From Brassica napus (Eukaryota > Streptophyta > Magnoliopsida > Brassicales > Brassicaceae), in contig NC_063437.1 in the NCBI RefSeq assembly GCF_020379485.1, forward strand, positions 3,472,001-3,536,000: a stretch of DNA of 64,000 bases, in the 5' to 3' direction. Below the pieces are notes generated by a model. It saw only the letters and a list, made by a program, of their open reading frames with translations, was not told the origin of the DNA and made no database searches. Shown piece after piece: positions 1-11,891 of the stretch; position 1 is the stretch's first letter; every line of letters starts with the position of its first letter. The position numbers and the translations under genes were made by a program.

Positions 1-765
1 AAAAATATGTTTATAATATTTGATATTTTGGTACATTTATAATAAATAGTTCAATTTATTTCAAATATATTGTTTGATTTGATATTGGAAAATATTTGAA
101 AGATAATTAGAATATGCAAATATATATTCAAAGTTGTTAGATATTCGTTAAGTTTCCTTAACTTTTTTTATTAGTATATTTTTATATAATTAAAAAATTG
201 TATCAAAACCATTATAAAATATATTGCCATAGTTAGGCTATATTTTAGGGTGTGTAGTTATTAATATCAATGTGTCAAACAAAAGTATTATAGTGTATAG
301 TTAAAAAAAATTCACCTTAAAATAAATTGAGTCTAAAGTTGTGGTTCTATTTTAATAGTACTGAGTTGCATTGTAGTATATAGTATAGTTTCACTATATG
401 TTTTAACAGTTTCATATTAGCTGTTTATTTTCACCAATTTCATATTGTTAGTTAACTAAATATAACAAATGATAGTTGTCATTTTTACAAAAAAAAAAAA
501 AAAAAAATACAAACACATCAAAATGAGATTTGAATTTAAATTCAAACTTAACATTGCCAAAGATATGCGCGTCCGTTACAAAATCATTTGACCTAAAAGA
601 TCAACTCAACTTTGACCAAAAAAGGAGAAAGAAAGATCAACTCAACGAACAGAAAACAAAAACAATGAAGATATAAATAACCATCCACCTATTTAACAAT
701 AATCTCAAACCCTAAAAAAGAATAAAAAGACAAAATTCTTATCTTTTCCTTTTTGAGTCTACTTC

Positions 766-774
766 TATATATAA
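766..774 (+). promoter_or_regulatory. TATA box of LTPG-like gene copy 1
   Basis: TATATATAA lies 87 nt upstream of the ATG at 861, followed by an A/C-rich leader typical of plant 5' UTRs. The same box is found at 25631-25639 in the second copy. Confidence 0.6.
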
Positions 775-860
775 CTCGTGTTCCCTTGTACCAAAACAAA
801 TCCAACACAAAAAGAAAACAATAAACTTCAAACACTTTCAAAGAAAATAATATACAAATA

Positions 861-3800
861 ATGAAGCAGTCACTTATTTCCATCTTAATACTTCTACTAT
901 CATCATCATTTGTACCCATCCACGCCCGCAACAAACCACAGCCGGCAAAGTCTCCTTCACCCGTAGCTGCTCTAGCTCCAGGACCGTCAAATTCTGATTG
1001 CTCCAGCATTATATATGACATGATGGATTGTCTCTCGTACCTTACCCCTGGATCAAATGATACTAAGCCCACAAAAGTTTGTTGTGGGGGAATTCTATCT
1101 GTTCTACAATATAACCCTAAGTGTATTTGCGTTGGTTTAGAAAGTAGCAAAACTATGGGGTTTGCAGTGAATAACACTAGAGCTCGTGCTATGCCTACGA
1201 CTTGCAAGCTCACCATTGTTGCTCCTCATTGCGGTGAGTATTTTCTTTTTTTTTTCCTCAAACCTAATGCTTTTTCCGTAGTATTTTCATTGTTTCGAAG
1301 TTAATTTTTTTATTGCTGGTGTAGCAATCCTGGACGAGGCGACACCGGCTGCATCTATTGCTGGTATGTCTCCGAGTACGTGTTTAGTTATTTTGGCTTT
1401 TTTCTTTGATAATTAATCGATTACGTTTCATAATTAACATTGAAGGCTTCGCTGTGTTTTTCCTTTTGCCTTACAGATCGATTATAAAAGTATTAACATA
1501 GTGTGGTGTCTTACGTTTTATTTTTAGTAATTTTACTATATTTTTTTCTGGTAAACCAAATTTACTTTCATGTTTCATTGAGGATCATCATTAGAATTAT
1601 AAAAGTAAATTAATGGAAATAACTGTAAGTGAGCTACACTTTTGATATGTAAACTTTTTTTTTTGAACACATACTTTTGATATGTAAACTATATTTCCTT
1701 TTTAATGATATATTTTTTATTATATTCTTAATCAGAACTGAATATTAGGAAGAAAAAAATGAATCTGAAATGTTTTGTTGATTATTGAAAAGGCAGCTCA
1801 CATCTTAGTTTGGTGCTTTATGTGAGTTTCGCTTTGTTAGTTTAGTTTTAGATTTTTTTCAGCAAATGCGATCTCAACCAATTCATCTTCTATGTTTACC
1901 ATAATTTTTGAATTTGTTACTTAAATTGCAATTGTATAATTTGTCTATTCCTACATTTATAACTGTATTTAATTTTTGTTCTGAATCTAACCTATACTAA
2001 AAGGGATATATGAGGAGTAGGGAGGATGTCCACATAGGCAAAAAATTCATAGCCAATAATAGTGCCATGTCAGCAACAATGCCACGTTAAAAATCATTGT
2101 TTGAACCAGGCTTTTTGTGGCCTTTGAAATTAATTGGTAACATGTCTTTCCTATAAGCTTAACATTGGCCCATTCCCTGTCTAAAACCTAATATCTGTAA
2201 AACGACAATCCTCCAAGGTCGTCCTCTCATCCTATCACCACTTCCATCTGTACATCTTCCCCTTCACCTCTTCAACGTATTCATTCAACGTATTAGCCTC
2301 ATAAAGCTCAATAATTAACTGAAGATATCCTAGCGCCATGAATCGATTTCTATCCCACCACCTCCAAACTATATATATCCCTCATCTATTCTTCCCATTG
2401 CTCTTCACCAGTCACGGAAATAAATCGATCAGAGCTACTAATGGCAAACAGAGGACGAAATCAACCGGTGATGCAACCATGACCTTTTCTTCAGTGACGT
2501 TATTGCTGGCTTGGCTGGAGCTTCTTCTTATTGATATATGAGGAGTAGGGAGGATGTCCACATAGGCAAAAAATTCATAGCCAATAATAGTGCCATGTCA
2601 GCAACAATGCCACGTTAAAAATCATTGTTTGAACCAGGCTTTTTGTGGCCTTTGAAATTAATTGGTAACATGTCTTTCCTATAAGCTTAACATTGGCCCA
2701 TTCCCTGTCTAAAACCTAATATCTGTAAAACGACAATCCTCCAAGGTCGTCCTCTCATCCTATCACCACTTCCATCTGTACATCTTCCCCTTCACCTCTT
2801 CAACGTATTCATTCAACGTATTAGCCTCATAAAGCTCAATAATTAACTGAAGATATCCTAGCGCCATGAATCGATTTCTATCCCACCACCTCCAAACTAT
2901 ATATATCCCTCATCTATTCTTCCCATTGCTCTTCACCAGTCACGGAAATAAATCGATCAGAGCTACTAATGGCAAACAGAGGACGAAATCAACCGGTGAT
3001 GCAACCATGACCTTTTCTTCAGTGACGTTATTGCTGGCTTGGCTGGAGCTTCTTCTTATTGATGAACAAGTATGAACTCGCATTTCCATGACGACTATTG
3101 TACTCCCTAAGATTCAATTTCGCTGATTGAAACTATTATACTTGCAAACTCAATTAACAATTGACTTTCATATTTATTCCCTTCTAAGTTCTAACAAACT
3201 TTCGATGAACTTTTGCAGTGGCCCTGTGCTGAATCTTTACCTGCGGGATCATGCTGCCAATGAGTTTTATCGCAAATTTACTGATAGCCTTCAAACTCCA
3301 ACCGATAGGAGGTACACAATACCTTTTTACTCACTCTGTAACTCATTGTCATCCCCCACGATTTCTCAATTATTAGTTAGTGAAGCAACCTTAGATTTCA
3401 CTTCTGCATGCCAGTATTTAACTATCATTAGTAATACCCATGTGTTAACCAAATTTCAAAATACGCATGCAACGTTGCCCCCCTGTTTATGTCCTTATTT
3501 AGAGTTCTTATTGACAACGATGATCACTTTTAGTTTCTCCACCAGAGTTCTTGGAACATAACAGGTTTGTGTTGATGGTAACATTAGTTTAAAATTTGAA
3601 TGCACACTCTAATTTTTTTTTTTGTTAGGTTGATGCACATATTTACCGGTGGAGATGGGACACTAAGATTGTGATTTCAGATGTTGATGTAACTATTACT
3701 AAGAACAGCTTCTGAATCCTTACTAATTTTACTTCAAATTAGAATTATAATATTTAGACATATGCTAATGTGATGATCCTTTTGCTGCAGATCTGATGTG

Positions 3801-6800
3801 TTAGGTCAGTTCATGCCTTTGGTTGGAAGGGACTGGACACAGTCTGGTGTTGCCAAGCTTTTTTCAGCTATAAAGGTAATTTTCAAGGTTTAAGTTAGTT
3901 TAGCTTTTCAGACTTTAATTTGGTAAAACATGAGATCCAACTACTGCTTGTGTAAGATACAGTTTGTAATTATGGATCTCACATATGCTTTGCTTTGTAT
4001 TTCTTTCAGGAGAAAGGATATCAGCTGCTGTTTCTGAGCGCTCGTGCCATTGTTCATGCATATCTAACAAGAAGTTTCTTAAATAATCTAAAGCAGGTAA
4101 GACTTGACATCTTTTTTACCATTGAATTGGTACTCGAATCTATACTTATCAATATAATAACATTAGTCTAATTAACTCAAATGGTAATTATGTGAGGCTA
4201 TGTATAGCCTTTTTGTTATGAGATCTCTTTGCTTCTTATGGATTTTTTTCCTCCACCTTGCAGGACGGAAAAGCTCTACCAAATGGTCCTGTAGTCATTT
4301 CACCAGACGGGTTGTTTCCAGCATTGTACCGTGAAGGTATTAATCTTAATACCTTCATTAGTAGCATGTTAATGTTTCTGTTACTTGATAATAAGTATCT
4401 CTTTTTTTTAACTCATGTACTTTATAACTATCTTGCAGTGATAAGAAGAGCACCTCACGAATTCAAGATCGCATGATTGGAGGTAAAAGTTTATCTTTGA
4501 TATAAGAGAGAGCGGTTAATCCAGCGGCATGTGTTTAGATAAGAACAGTTTACAAATGTAATGATGTGCAGGATATCAAGAAGCTTTTTCCAGAGCACTA
4601 TAACCCGTTCTACGCTGGATTTGGAAACAGAGACACTGATGAGCTGAGTTACAGCAAACTCGGAATCCCCAAGGGAAAGATATTCATAATCAACCCAAAG
4701 GTAATCAAATTTTCTTGATAATCTGACATGCATTATTGATTGTTTGTTGGAACCTACTGAGAGAGACTGTGTTTTATAAAATTGACCAGGGAAAGGTAGC
4801 AACATGTCAAAAAATTTCTGTACACAAGACTCAATAAATTTTCTGTGATATTGTAATTTTCTTAACTAAAAATATTTTTATACTATTATTAGTAATAAAA
4901 CTAAAGTAATATAAAGTTTAGTTTGTTACTACATAGATATTCTAAGTTTCTAACTCATTTTACTAATACAATTCTCTCCTTTTTCGTTCTTATTAAAAAG
5001 AGGAGAAGTCTTATCTTTATCAAATACATAAAAAGCTTTCTCATGAACCATAGATCTCTTTTTTTTTTGAACGATAACCCATCTATAACTCTTACAAAAG
5101 GAAATAGTAATATATGAGATCCACCTTCTATTATACTCCCTTTCTATACAAATAACTGATGTTGCAACTTTTTTTACTTGCATACAAAAGATTGATATTC
5201 TACTTTTAATTAATGCATTTCACTTGAAAACTAAAACATAAATTAAAACCTAGAAATATGATTGGTAGAACTTTATTGAGAAGGAAATGAAATTAACAAA
5301 AACTAATAAGTATGTGTTTACTTTTTATTAATATATATGCAAATCACAACACATCAATCTCTCAAAACTAGAGGAAATTTATAATTTATAATTAATAAAA
5401 TAAAATAATTTGTTTATATAGTATAGAAATAATCAGGATGAAAACAAAAACATAAATCAACTAATCAATTACAGTATTCCAACCAACTAAACCATTATAT
5501 TACTTTCTTCCACGTGTATTTAAAAACTAAATACAGATCCGTGCAGTGCACAAAGTTAATTTGATGTTTTAATTTCATGAAAACATTAAAAAAATGATTG
5601 TTTTCACATTAGTTCTTGGATTTTTCAGTATATATCGGCATAAGACTTATTTTATTAATAACAATCCATTTCCTTACATAAATTTTTGTTAGTATTTATA
5701 TTTCAAGATTTATGGTGATTTAAAATAGTATATTATTTTTTATATCTATTAACTTTTAAATATTATTCAAAATATTATTAGTTAATTGAAACATATATAT
5801 CTGTAAACTCTCTCTATTTTTTATATTTTTTAAGACAAATTAAAAACAACAATTCAAACTATTAATGTTACACGACACCAATCAATATGTATTATTGATA
5901 GTCAGCTAAATATCAAATATATTGCAAGACAAACATCAAATTTGTTTACTTTAGCATCAATGGTGTGATTATAAAATTATTTTTTATTATCTTAATATAT
6001 ATATTTTTTTAATTTTAACGTATATCACAATCTTAAATATATAATTCATATCATTTTTAAAAATTATCTTTCTTTTGAATTTTTAGAAATGAAAATTGGT
6101 ATTAAACAAATTATCTTACGAATATTTTTTTAGGATATTTCAAAAAGAAATTTTCTTTAAATAATATTATTATATAATTTTAAAATTTATTTTTTACTAT
6201 TAAATAATTTTTAAAATTACTTATTTCAAAATTAATTGAAATAATTAATTTTAAATATCTTAGTATGTATATTTTAATCATGAGGTATTTTAACACATGT
6301 CACAATATTAAAATAAAAATTATTATCATTTAATATTTTGCAGTTATATTTTGTTTAGTGTTTTGAAAATGTAAAATTACAATTAAATAATATTTATAAT
6401 AACTTCTTAAAAATGTGTTTTTGTTATTATCTTAGTATATATTTTGAGTTATGAGATATTTTTTACACATATCACAATCTTAAATATATAATTGTCATGT
6501 GCCACAATCAAGTTAATTAGCAACTTTAAAAAACCATACTTTATATAATAAGATATGAACTATTATATAATATATCATATATAAGTGTGAGAGTTTTCAA
6601 AATTTGCCGTATTTTATGAAGATTGTAACCTAATGACAAAGGAATTGAGTTTATAAAAAAGCAATTATCCAATGTTTCACCAACTAATTGATAAATAACT
6701 TTTTTTTAACAATGATTTTATTATTAGGTTGTAGATAAAAAACTTTTGAGGTTGACAACACAATTACTCTTAAATAATTTTTGGTAAATGAATTAAGTAT

Positions 6801-7174
6801 TGTATGTAACACCAACATCTTCAATGATTTGTTAAGTATTATAATTTTCTACAAAATTTAACATTGAACTTCTTTCTTACAAACTTTGCTAAACAATTTA
6901 AATATATGTAGAATAAATTAATAAAACACAATCCGCGCGTAGCGCGGAAAAAAGATCTAGTGATAATAATGATGCAGTTACTCCATCGGCTGGAACACCT
7001 ATGACTTCACCATCTTCGGGCGGGTCACCAACATCTTCACCATCTTTGGCTGAGTCGCCGGTCATGACTGCACCGTCTCCCTCAAGTTCTGGCACCAACC
7101 ACCTCTCAGTTTCAACACTGACCCTCGTTTCCGTTATAGTTTCTTCTGTAACATATATTTCGTTTTTATTTTAA
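861..7174 (+). CDS. GPI-anchored non-specific lipid-transfer-like protein (YLS3/LTPG type), copy 1, Helitron in intron 2
   Basis: Exons 861-1233, 1325-1363 and 6978-7174 (609 nt, 202 aa). Residues 1-22 are a hydrophobic signal peptide. The eight-cysteine motif is complete: C47, C57, C74-C75, C88-x-C90, C115, C124. The 'YDMMDCLS' and 'CIC' stretches resemble the YLS3/LTPG group. Exon 3 encodes a Pro/Ser/Thr-rich spacer and a hydrophobic C-terminal tail, as expected for a GPI-anchor signal. Such proteins sit on the outer plasma membrane or in the wall and bind or deliver lipids or cuticle monomers. Intron 1 is GT-AG. Intron 2 is swollen to 5.6 kb by a Helitron whose end lies 17 nt from the acceptor, so exon 3 may be skipped or lost. 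If intron 2 were retained, the frame would close after about 19 codons with no GPI signal. The family is clear; the exact orthologue is not. Confidence 0.85.
2005..3060 (+). repeat. Perfect 528-bp tandem duplication inside the Helitron
   Basis: 2005-2532 and 2533-3060 are direct copies with an offset of exactly 528. I found no difference when reading them side by side; both encode the same '[10 protein letters not shown]' reading frame. The junction shares GAT/GATATATG. The unit begins 19 nt inside the Helitron 5' end, so the second unit repeats the element's subterminal 5' sequence. Confidence 0.93.
3629..4806 (+). pseudogene. Captured fragment of phosphatidate phosphatase PAH (lipin), catalytic half
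   Basis: Six exon pieces with splice-like borders encode the lipin C-terminal catalytic region. They read 'VISDVD' (about 3629-3705), '[14 protein letters not shown]' (3790-3874), '[12 protein letters not shown]' (4010-4095), '[10 protein letters not shown]' (4264-4337), '[10 protein letters not shown]' (4438-4481) and '[12 protein letters not shown]' (4572-4700). Plant PAH1/PAH2 dephosphorylate phosphatidic acid at the ER. Here the catalytic DxDGT reads DVDVT. After 'EFKIA' the next codon is TGA, where I recall a cysteine in the intact family. The copy stops just after 'GKVAT'. The N-terminal lipin domain is absent. It is a Helitron-captured fragment and should not encode an active enzyme. 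Confidence 0.9.
4809..6932 (+). repeat. A/T-rich Helitron body with degenerate tandem repeats
   Basis: No coding frame is visible. Three diverged units with the core 'ttagtatatatttt...cacat(g/a)tcacaat(c)ttaaa' begin near 5985, 6255 and 6427. The rest is featureless A/T sequence up to the terminal hairpin. Confidence 0.5.
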
Positions 7175-7406
7175 TTAATTACAGTTCACTCGTTTTCATA
7201 TATATTTTCTACTGAGTTTTATGGTTGTCAATTTGTCATTTGAAGGCATATGATGTTATTTTTATCCGTGCCACGTTCATGTATATCTACTTGGGATTTG
7301 TGTCTTGTTTTCTCTTAAAAAACAAATGTGCTGGCTGCACAATTCCCTGAAATTTTCCAACTCCATACAATAACAAATTTCTCAACTTCATACACTAACA
7401 AAAATA

Positions 7407-7560
7407 CTCCCTCTGCTTCAAAAATGTCTATATTTTCTTATAAAAAATTGTTTAAAAATCCATATTTTATATTTTTAATACATTATTAAGAATAAATTGT
7501 AAATTTCAGAAAATAATAATTAGGTTGACAAATTATTTCTCCGCCTAAAATATTGTATAA
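7407..7560 (+). mobile_element. Stowaway/mariner-like MITE remnant
   Basis: CTCCCTCTGCTTCAAAAATG followed by A/T sequence with repeated 'tctatatttt' resembles the end and body of plant Stowaway MITEs. The opposite terminal repeat is not visible. The same remnant is in the second copy at 27296-27449, so it predates the duplication. Confidence 0.4.
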
Positions 7561-7599
7561 CATCAAATGTCTCTTAAACAATGACCGCATTCGATATAT

Positions 7600-7990
7600 C
7601 CTTGAATTTAAATTCCAAAATCGTATCCTACAAATTAAGAGTTCAAAACTCCAAATCCCCTAAAATTAAAGTTCGCAACTCGAGACTTCATAGACTTTAA
7701 TTACAGTGGTTTAAAGATAGTTTAGTACTTTGTAATCAAACCATAAACCTTATAAATCAGATTTAAAATCAAACTAATACCCTTTGAAGGGTTGACGAGC
7801 TATTTTTAATGGGCATTAATTTGGTCTTAAATCTCATTTATAAGGTTTATAGTTTGATTAGAAAACATTAAACCCTCTTTAAACCACCCTCTTTAAACCA
7901 ATATAATTGAAGGCTATGGGTTTTGGAGTTCCGAACTTTAATTTCAGTGGTTCGGGAGTTTTAATTTGAACCATCGCACAAATTTAATTA
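7600..7990. repeat. Imperfect foldback (inverted repeat)
   Basis: The left arm (about 7600-7770), with 'aaccataaaccttataaatcag' features, is mirrored by the right arm (about 7810-7990), 'ctcatttataaggtttatag'. The spacer contains 'gaagggttgacgagc'. A matching structure is present in the second copy near 27490-27880. It could form a long hairpin. No terminal signature was identified. Confidence 0.6.
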
Positions 7991-8086
7991 ATTTATGGAT
8001 TCACTTACAATAATGTCTAGAAATCTTTTAATTTGCGATCAAATTTCACTTAAAATTTAAGTTTTCGGCTTAAATTTAATTTTTAA

Positions 8087-8985
8087 CTTAATTTGCGTGA
8101 AGTCTTCTGAGAAGTCTGCTTGAGAGGTCTTCCGAAAAGTGGACTTGAGAAGTCTTGTAATAAGTCTTCCGAGAATTCTTCTTGAAAAGACTCTTTGAAT
8201 CTGAAAAATGTGCATATCCAAAACGTTTATATGGCTTCAAAACAAAGGAAAACTTTAAAAATAAAACTTTCATGCTTAATATTAAATAAAACAATTATGT
8301 TAGGTTAAATCTATACCTTTTCGAATCTAACATATAAAACACACAAAAATACATATTCAAAATTTATAGACCTACCTTCAACGGAGTGGAAGATGAAAAT
8401 CATGAATAAAAACCTGCAAAACAAGATAAAGTAGTGAGAAATACATGAGACAAAAAGATGAGAAACTGATATAAAATATGGTATCTTCAAGTTCAAAGAG
8501 ATTAGAAAGAAATTTGAGAATTTTAGAGAGAATTTTAGAGTGAGAAATATTACATTTTTGTTGCAGCCATTTGAAAGAAAGAGAAAGAATGTGTACATAT
8601 ATTTTCTATATATAAGGAGACAAAAATTCCAACTAGGTTAAATATTTTTGGTTCAAAAAGTCTTCAAATATAAAATACACTAGAAGACTTCCTATAAGTC
8701 TTCTAAACCCTAAATTTACTATTCATCTCAAAAACCTTTCTAAGAAAATTTCTCCATAAGTATTCTCAACTTCTGAAGAAGTTTGCCAATGAAGTCCGAA
8801 GTACAACTTGAAACACCTGCATATCCAAAACAAAATGGTTTTAAAATAGAGAAAAACTTCAAAAATAATTCTTTTATGCTTAAATGATAAATAAAACAAC
8901 CACATTAGGTTAATCTGCAATGTTTCGAATCTAACATGTAAAACACACAAAAATACAAATCCAAAATATTTTGGTAGATGGTTTC
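8087..8985. repeat. Diverged direct repeat with AAGTCTTC motifs
   Basis: About 8205-8370 and 8807-8970 are diverged direct copies (shared 'tcgaatctaacat.taaaacac', 'acaaaaataca'). Both are preceded by runs of AGAAGTCTTC/GAAGACTT motifs. No protein frame is convincing. The block is repeated at 27975-28873. Confidence 0.55.
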
Positions 8986-9894
8986 TCAACCAATTTGGTT
9001 ATAATTAAAAATAAATTTTAAATATATACTTAAACCAAATTTATTATTAATATCCTTATAAAGTATTAGAAATTAGAAATATTATATATTTTATTTATTT
9101 TTAATTAATGAAATAATTCTATTATGATTTTTGTACTATAGATTTTTTTTGTACTACAGATTTTTCTAATGACTCTATTTTAGTATAATAGATATGGACA
9201 CTGTGTGAGGTCCAACTTTTATATAATACTACATGATAACTCGCGCGCATGTGCAGTCTGAATTTTTTATACTAATGTTTGTTTACTAAATAATTTTAAC
9301 ATTTTGCAACACTACAATCTTTATCGATTATAAAATGACGAATAAAAATGTTAGTCTCCTCTAAACACCAACCTTAAATAAACTAACCCAATAAAAATAC
9401 ACTAAATGAAAAATAATCTATACTATTAAAGCAAAATCACTCTTAGAATTCTTCTCTTGCTTTTTAGAAAAAATTACAAAGTCATGCCACTGACATTTAA
9501 TTTTAATATAAATATTATTTATTTAACCAAATATCCCATATATATGGTAACTAATACTCTACACATATTTATGAATGATAGTAAGTCTGAATTTTATGCA
9601 AATTATATTTTATATTTAATTTTTGATATAATTTTTCGTACATAGTATTATTTAACAACTGAATATGAGTCTATACATGATTTTTTAAAATATTATTTAC
9701 TATGTCATTTTGTACATAATATTTATATGTGATACACTAAAATTATATTTTGCTACTGTCAAGTTAAAAGTGGCTGTTATAATATTTTAGATTCATTCTA
9801 GAGGACTAGTTTACACTTTACTTATATGCGATCAATATCAAACTAAGACAATCAAGGTTTTTAAACTAACAAAATTGTAAAGAACAAGTAACAG

Positions 9895-10258
9895 ATTGGT
9901 TTACATTTTTGGGTTGATGAAAACCCGATGCTTACTAGCCAACCTTGGCTCGACCCTACCAGATGGGAGAAGCCAAAATCCTTGTAGAAGTAAAGTTAAA
10001 TAAGCATTTTTCCGTCTAAGGTTGCTATCGAGGATGAGAGTCGCTCTATCACTATGGTTGATGTGTTATACTCATGGCTGCCATCTAAATCTTCTAATTG
10101 CGGTCTTTTGGGACACAAAGCTTCTCGCTGCCTAGGTAAGCTTCCTCCAAGACAACAATAGAAGCCCTCCACCAATGCTGACATTGCTTCAGATGATGTC
10201 TCATTGTCCAAACCTTCACCTACTTTGCCTTTAAGTGAACCAGTCTCATTTAAGTGAA
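9895..10258 (+). pseudogene. LINE ORF1 (DUF4283/zinc-knuckle) fragment
   Basis: The plus strand reads 'AKILVEVKLNKHF', then after a one-base frameshift near 10010 'SKVAIEDES..ITMVDVLYSW', then 'NCGLLGHKASRC'. This is the layout of plant L1-type ORF1 proteins just before and through the CCHC knuckle. The first knuckle cysteine is replaced by serine and a TAG follows soon after. No RT sequence accompanies it. It is a dead remnant. Confidence 0.65.
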
Positions 10259-10259
10259 A

Positions 10260-11890
10260 TTCCATACTTTTCCTAGTAAACCCTCATCAAATAACTCAAT
10301 ATGAATCGCGAAAAAAGTCTAAGAAAAGATATCTAAATAGGTTCAGTCCTAGGCGTATTAAACGATTCAAATTCCATTTTTTCCAATAGTAGAGGTCAAT
10401 TTACAGTTATGAAACCTAAATTGATCTATCAAATTTGAAAGAAGTGGAGAGGCAAAACCCCAAACCGCTTGCGAATTGCGTGAGCTAAGAGGGAGTGATT
10501 GAGCGGCTTACCCTTGAAGGCTTAATAATACAATTCAATATTAAGAAATTTAAAAAAAAAAAACTCAAAACATACAATGTCATATATAAGTTTGGGCTAA
10601 TAGTTGTTATGTTACACTAGCTCAAAGCAGCTACAACAGTCTCGAGTTGCAGCATTGTGAGAGAGTTATCTTCCAATCTCTTATCCTCTTAGAGAATCAC
10701 ACTGCTACAATGGTGATTGAACTGGTGACAGTGGCTGTTAGAAACTATTTTTTGAACATTATGAATAATGTATTCATCTGTCAAAAAATGAATAGCAAAA
10801 ATAAATAAATAAAAAAATTTAAATAAAAACAAAACAAAAATATCTTAATATATTAAACAAATATTATAGAAGACAATATTACATCAAACAAGTTAATACA
10901 CAATTTAACAAAATAAAATGCATAAAATAAAATTATATAAATAAGTTTTACAATTATAATAACATTCAGGTAAATTCGATCCCGAATCTATAATATAACC
11001 AGAATATTTTCCATAACAAGTTGTTGTATTCGAAGGTTGTTGTTGTTCTTGAGTTCTTCTCTTTATGATCCATTCTTGTACAGATCGAAGAAAATCACGA
11101 GTAGTATGATCACTAATAAATTCTAGGTTTGTTGAAATGGCAGTAAATGAAAATATTCGATTTTAACAATTTTTACATTGTAATTTACAAATACAAAATA
11201 AAAGTTCATTATCGCTTCGAAATGCAATAATTGATTATATGTGAGAGCATTATGAAGATAATAATTATGAATAATTATAAATTTTGAAGTCTTTTATTTA
11301 TATATAATTTTCTATTAGAACGTAATGGTTTATTAAAAAATATTGTTTATAATATTTTTGTTGTATGATTTTAGTTTAAAAGTTTTATGCTCTTATTTGG
11401 TTTTTTCCTAAAGTAAAAAACATAATGTAAAAATATAAAAAAATTAAGGCTTATTAAAGTTTATTATTAGAGAAGAACATCCTCAAATTTCAAATATAAG
11501 ATTCAGCAAACCTAAAATATAAGGTTGCTCTTAGAGATTGAAGACGACGTTTGGCTTTGGTTTAGGGTTTTGGTTATGCCTCTCCACTTGTTCTACTAGT
11601 TTAAGATGATACACTTTTGCATAATTTTTCACTATAATAATCGTTTTGCCTTCAAAAGTAACTCAAAATTTCATGTTTGATAAGTAATGCATGAGTAGTC
11701 GTTCAAAATATTTTAAAAATAAGTTTTTTGTAAACAAATAATCACACGTTTATTCGACATTAAAATATCAAAAGTGTAATATCAAAACAAATAAATCAAA
11801 ATCTAATTAGACAACTAATTCTCATTAGAAAAAAGATTTTTAACGTTAAAACTTCTCAACTAAGTTTATTTTGGGTAAAAACCATCAAAT
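10260..11890. other. A/T-rich stretch without a gene
   Basis: I see no supported gene. On the minus strand about 10940-11165 holds an open stretch of roughly 70 codons ('FISDHTTRDFLRSVQEW') that I do not recognise; it has no start, intron signals or neighbours that would make it a gene. Confidence 0.4.
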
Positions 11891-11891
11891 T

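Larger units (their letters stand above)
1986..6960 (+). mobile_element. Non-autonomous Helitron with captured gene fragments
   Basis: The element starts TCTAACCTATACTAAAAGGG. It ends with the hairpin CCGCGC-gta-GCGCGG (6933-6947), followed by AAAAAAGATCTAG. The base before is A and the base after is T, the usual Helitron A|T target. The empty site is visible in the second gene copy at 26849/26850, so the 4,975-bp boundaries are exact. No Rep/helicase frame is present. It carries lipin exons (3629-4806) and, at 3219-3311, an exon-like block bounded by TTTTGCAG and GAGGTACA that encodes '[17 protein letters not shown]'. That block could be an RPA-like (OB-fold) fragment, but I cannot confirm it. 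Confidence 0.93.
1..9358. repeat. Segmental duplication, left copy
   Basis: The sequence from base 1 to 9358 reappears at 24867-29246, apart from a 4,975-bp Helitron present only here (1986-6960). I noted at least seven substitutions (mostly 8240-8800) and two 1-nt length differences, so the copies are very similar. Promoter, introns and downstream intergenic sequence are all included, which argues against retrocopying. The right breakpoint is exact: both copies share TTAGTCTC and then diverge. The left breakpoint lies outside the window for this copy. Confidence 0.95.

Noticed and set aside
689..1216. 175-aa open frame antisense to the LTPG-like gene (also at 25554-26081)
   Set aside because: It mirrors exon 1 and its UTR; no domain, and the sense strand has clear splice sites and cysteine spacing.
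2338..3075. Two identical '[10 protein letters not shown]' frames as genes
   Set aside because: They only duplicate with the 528-bp unit; no recognisable protein, and they lie in Helitron subterminal sequence.
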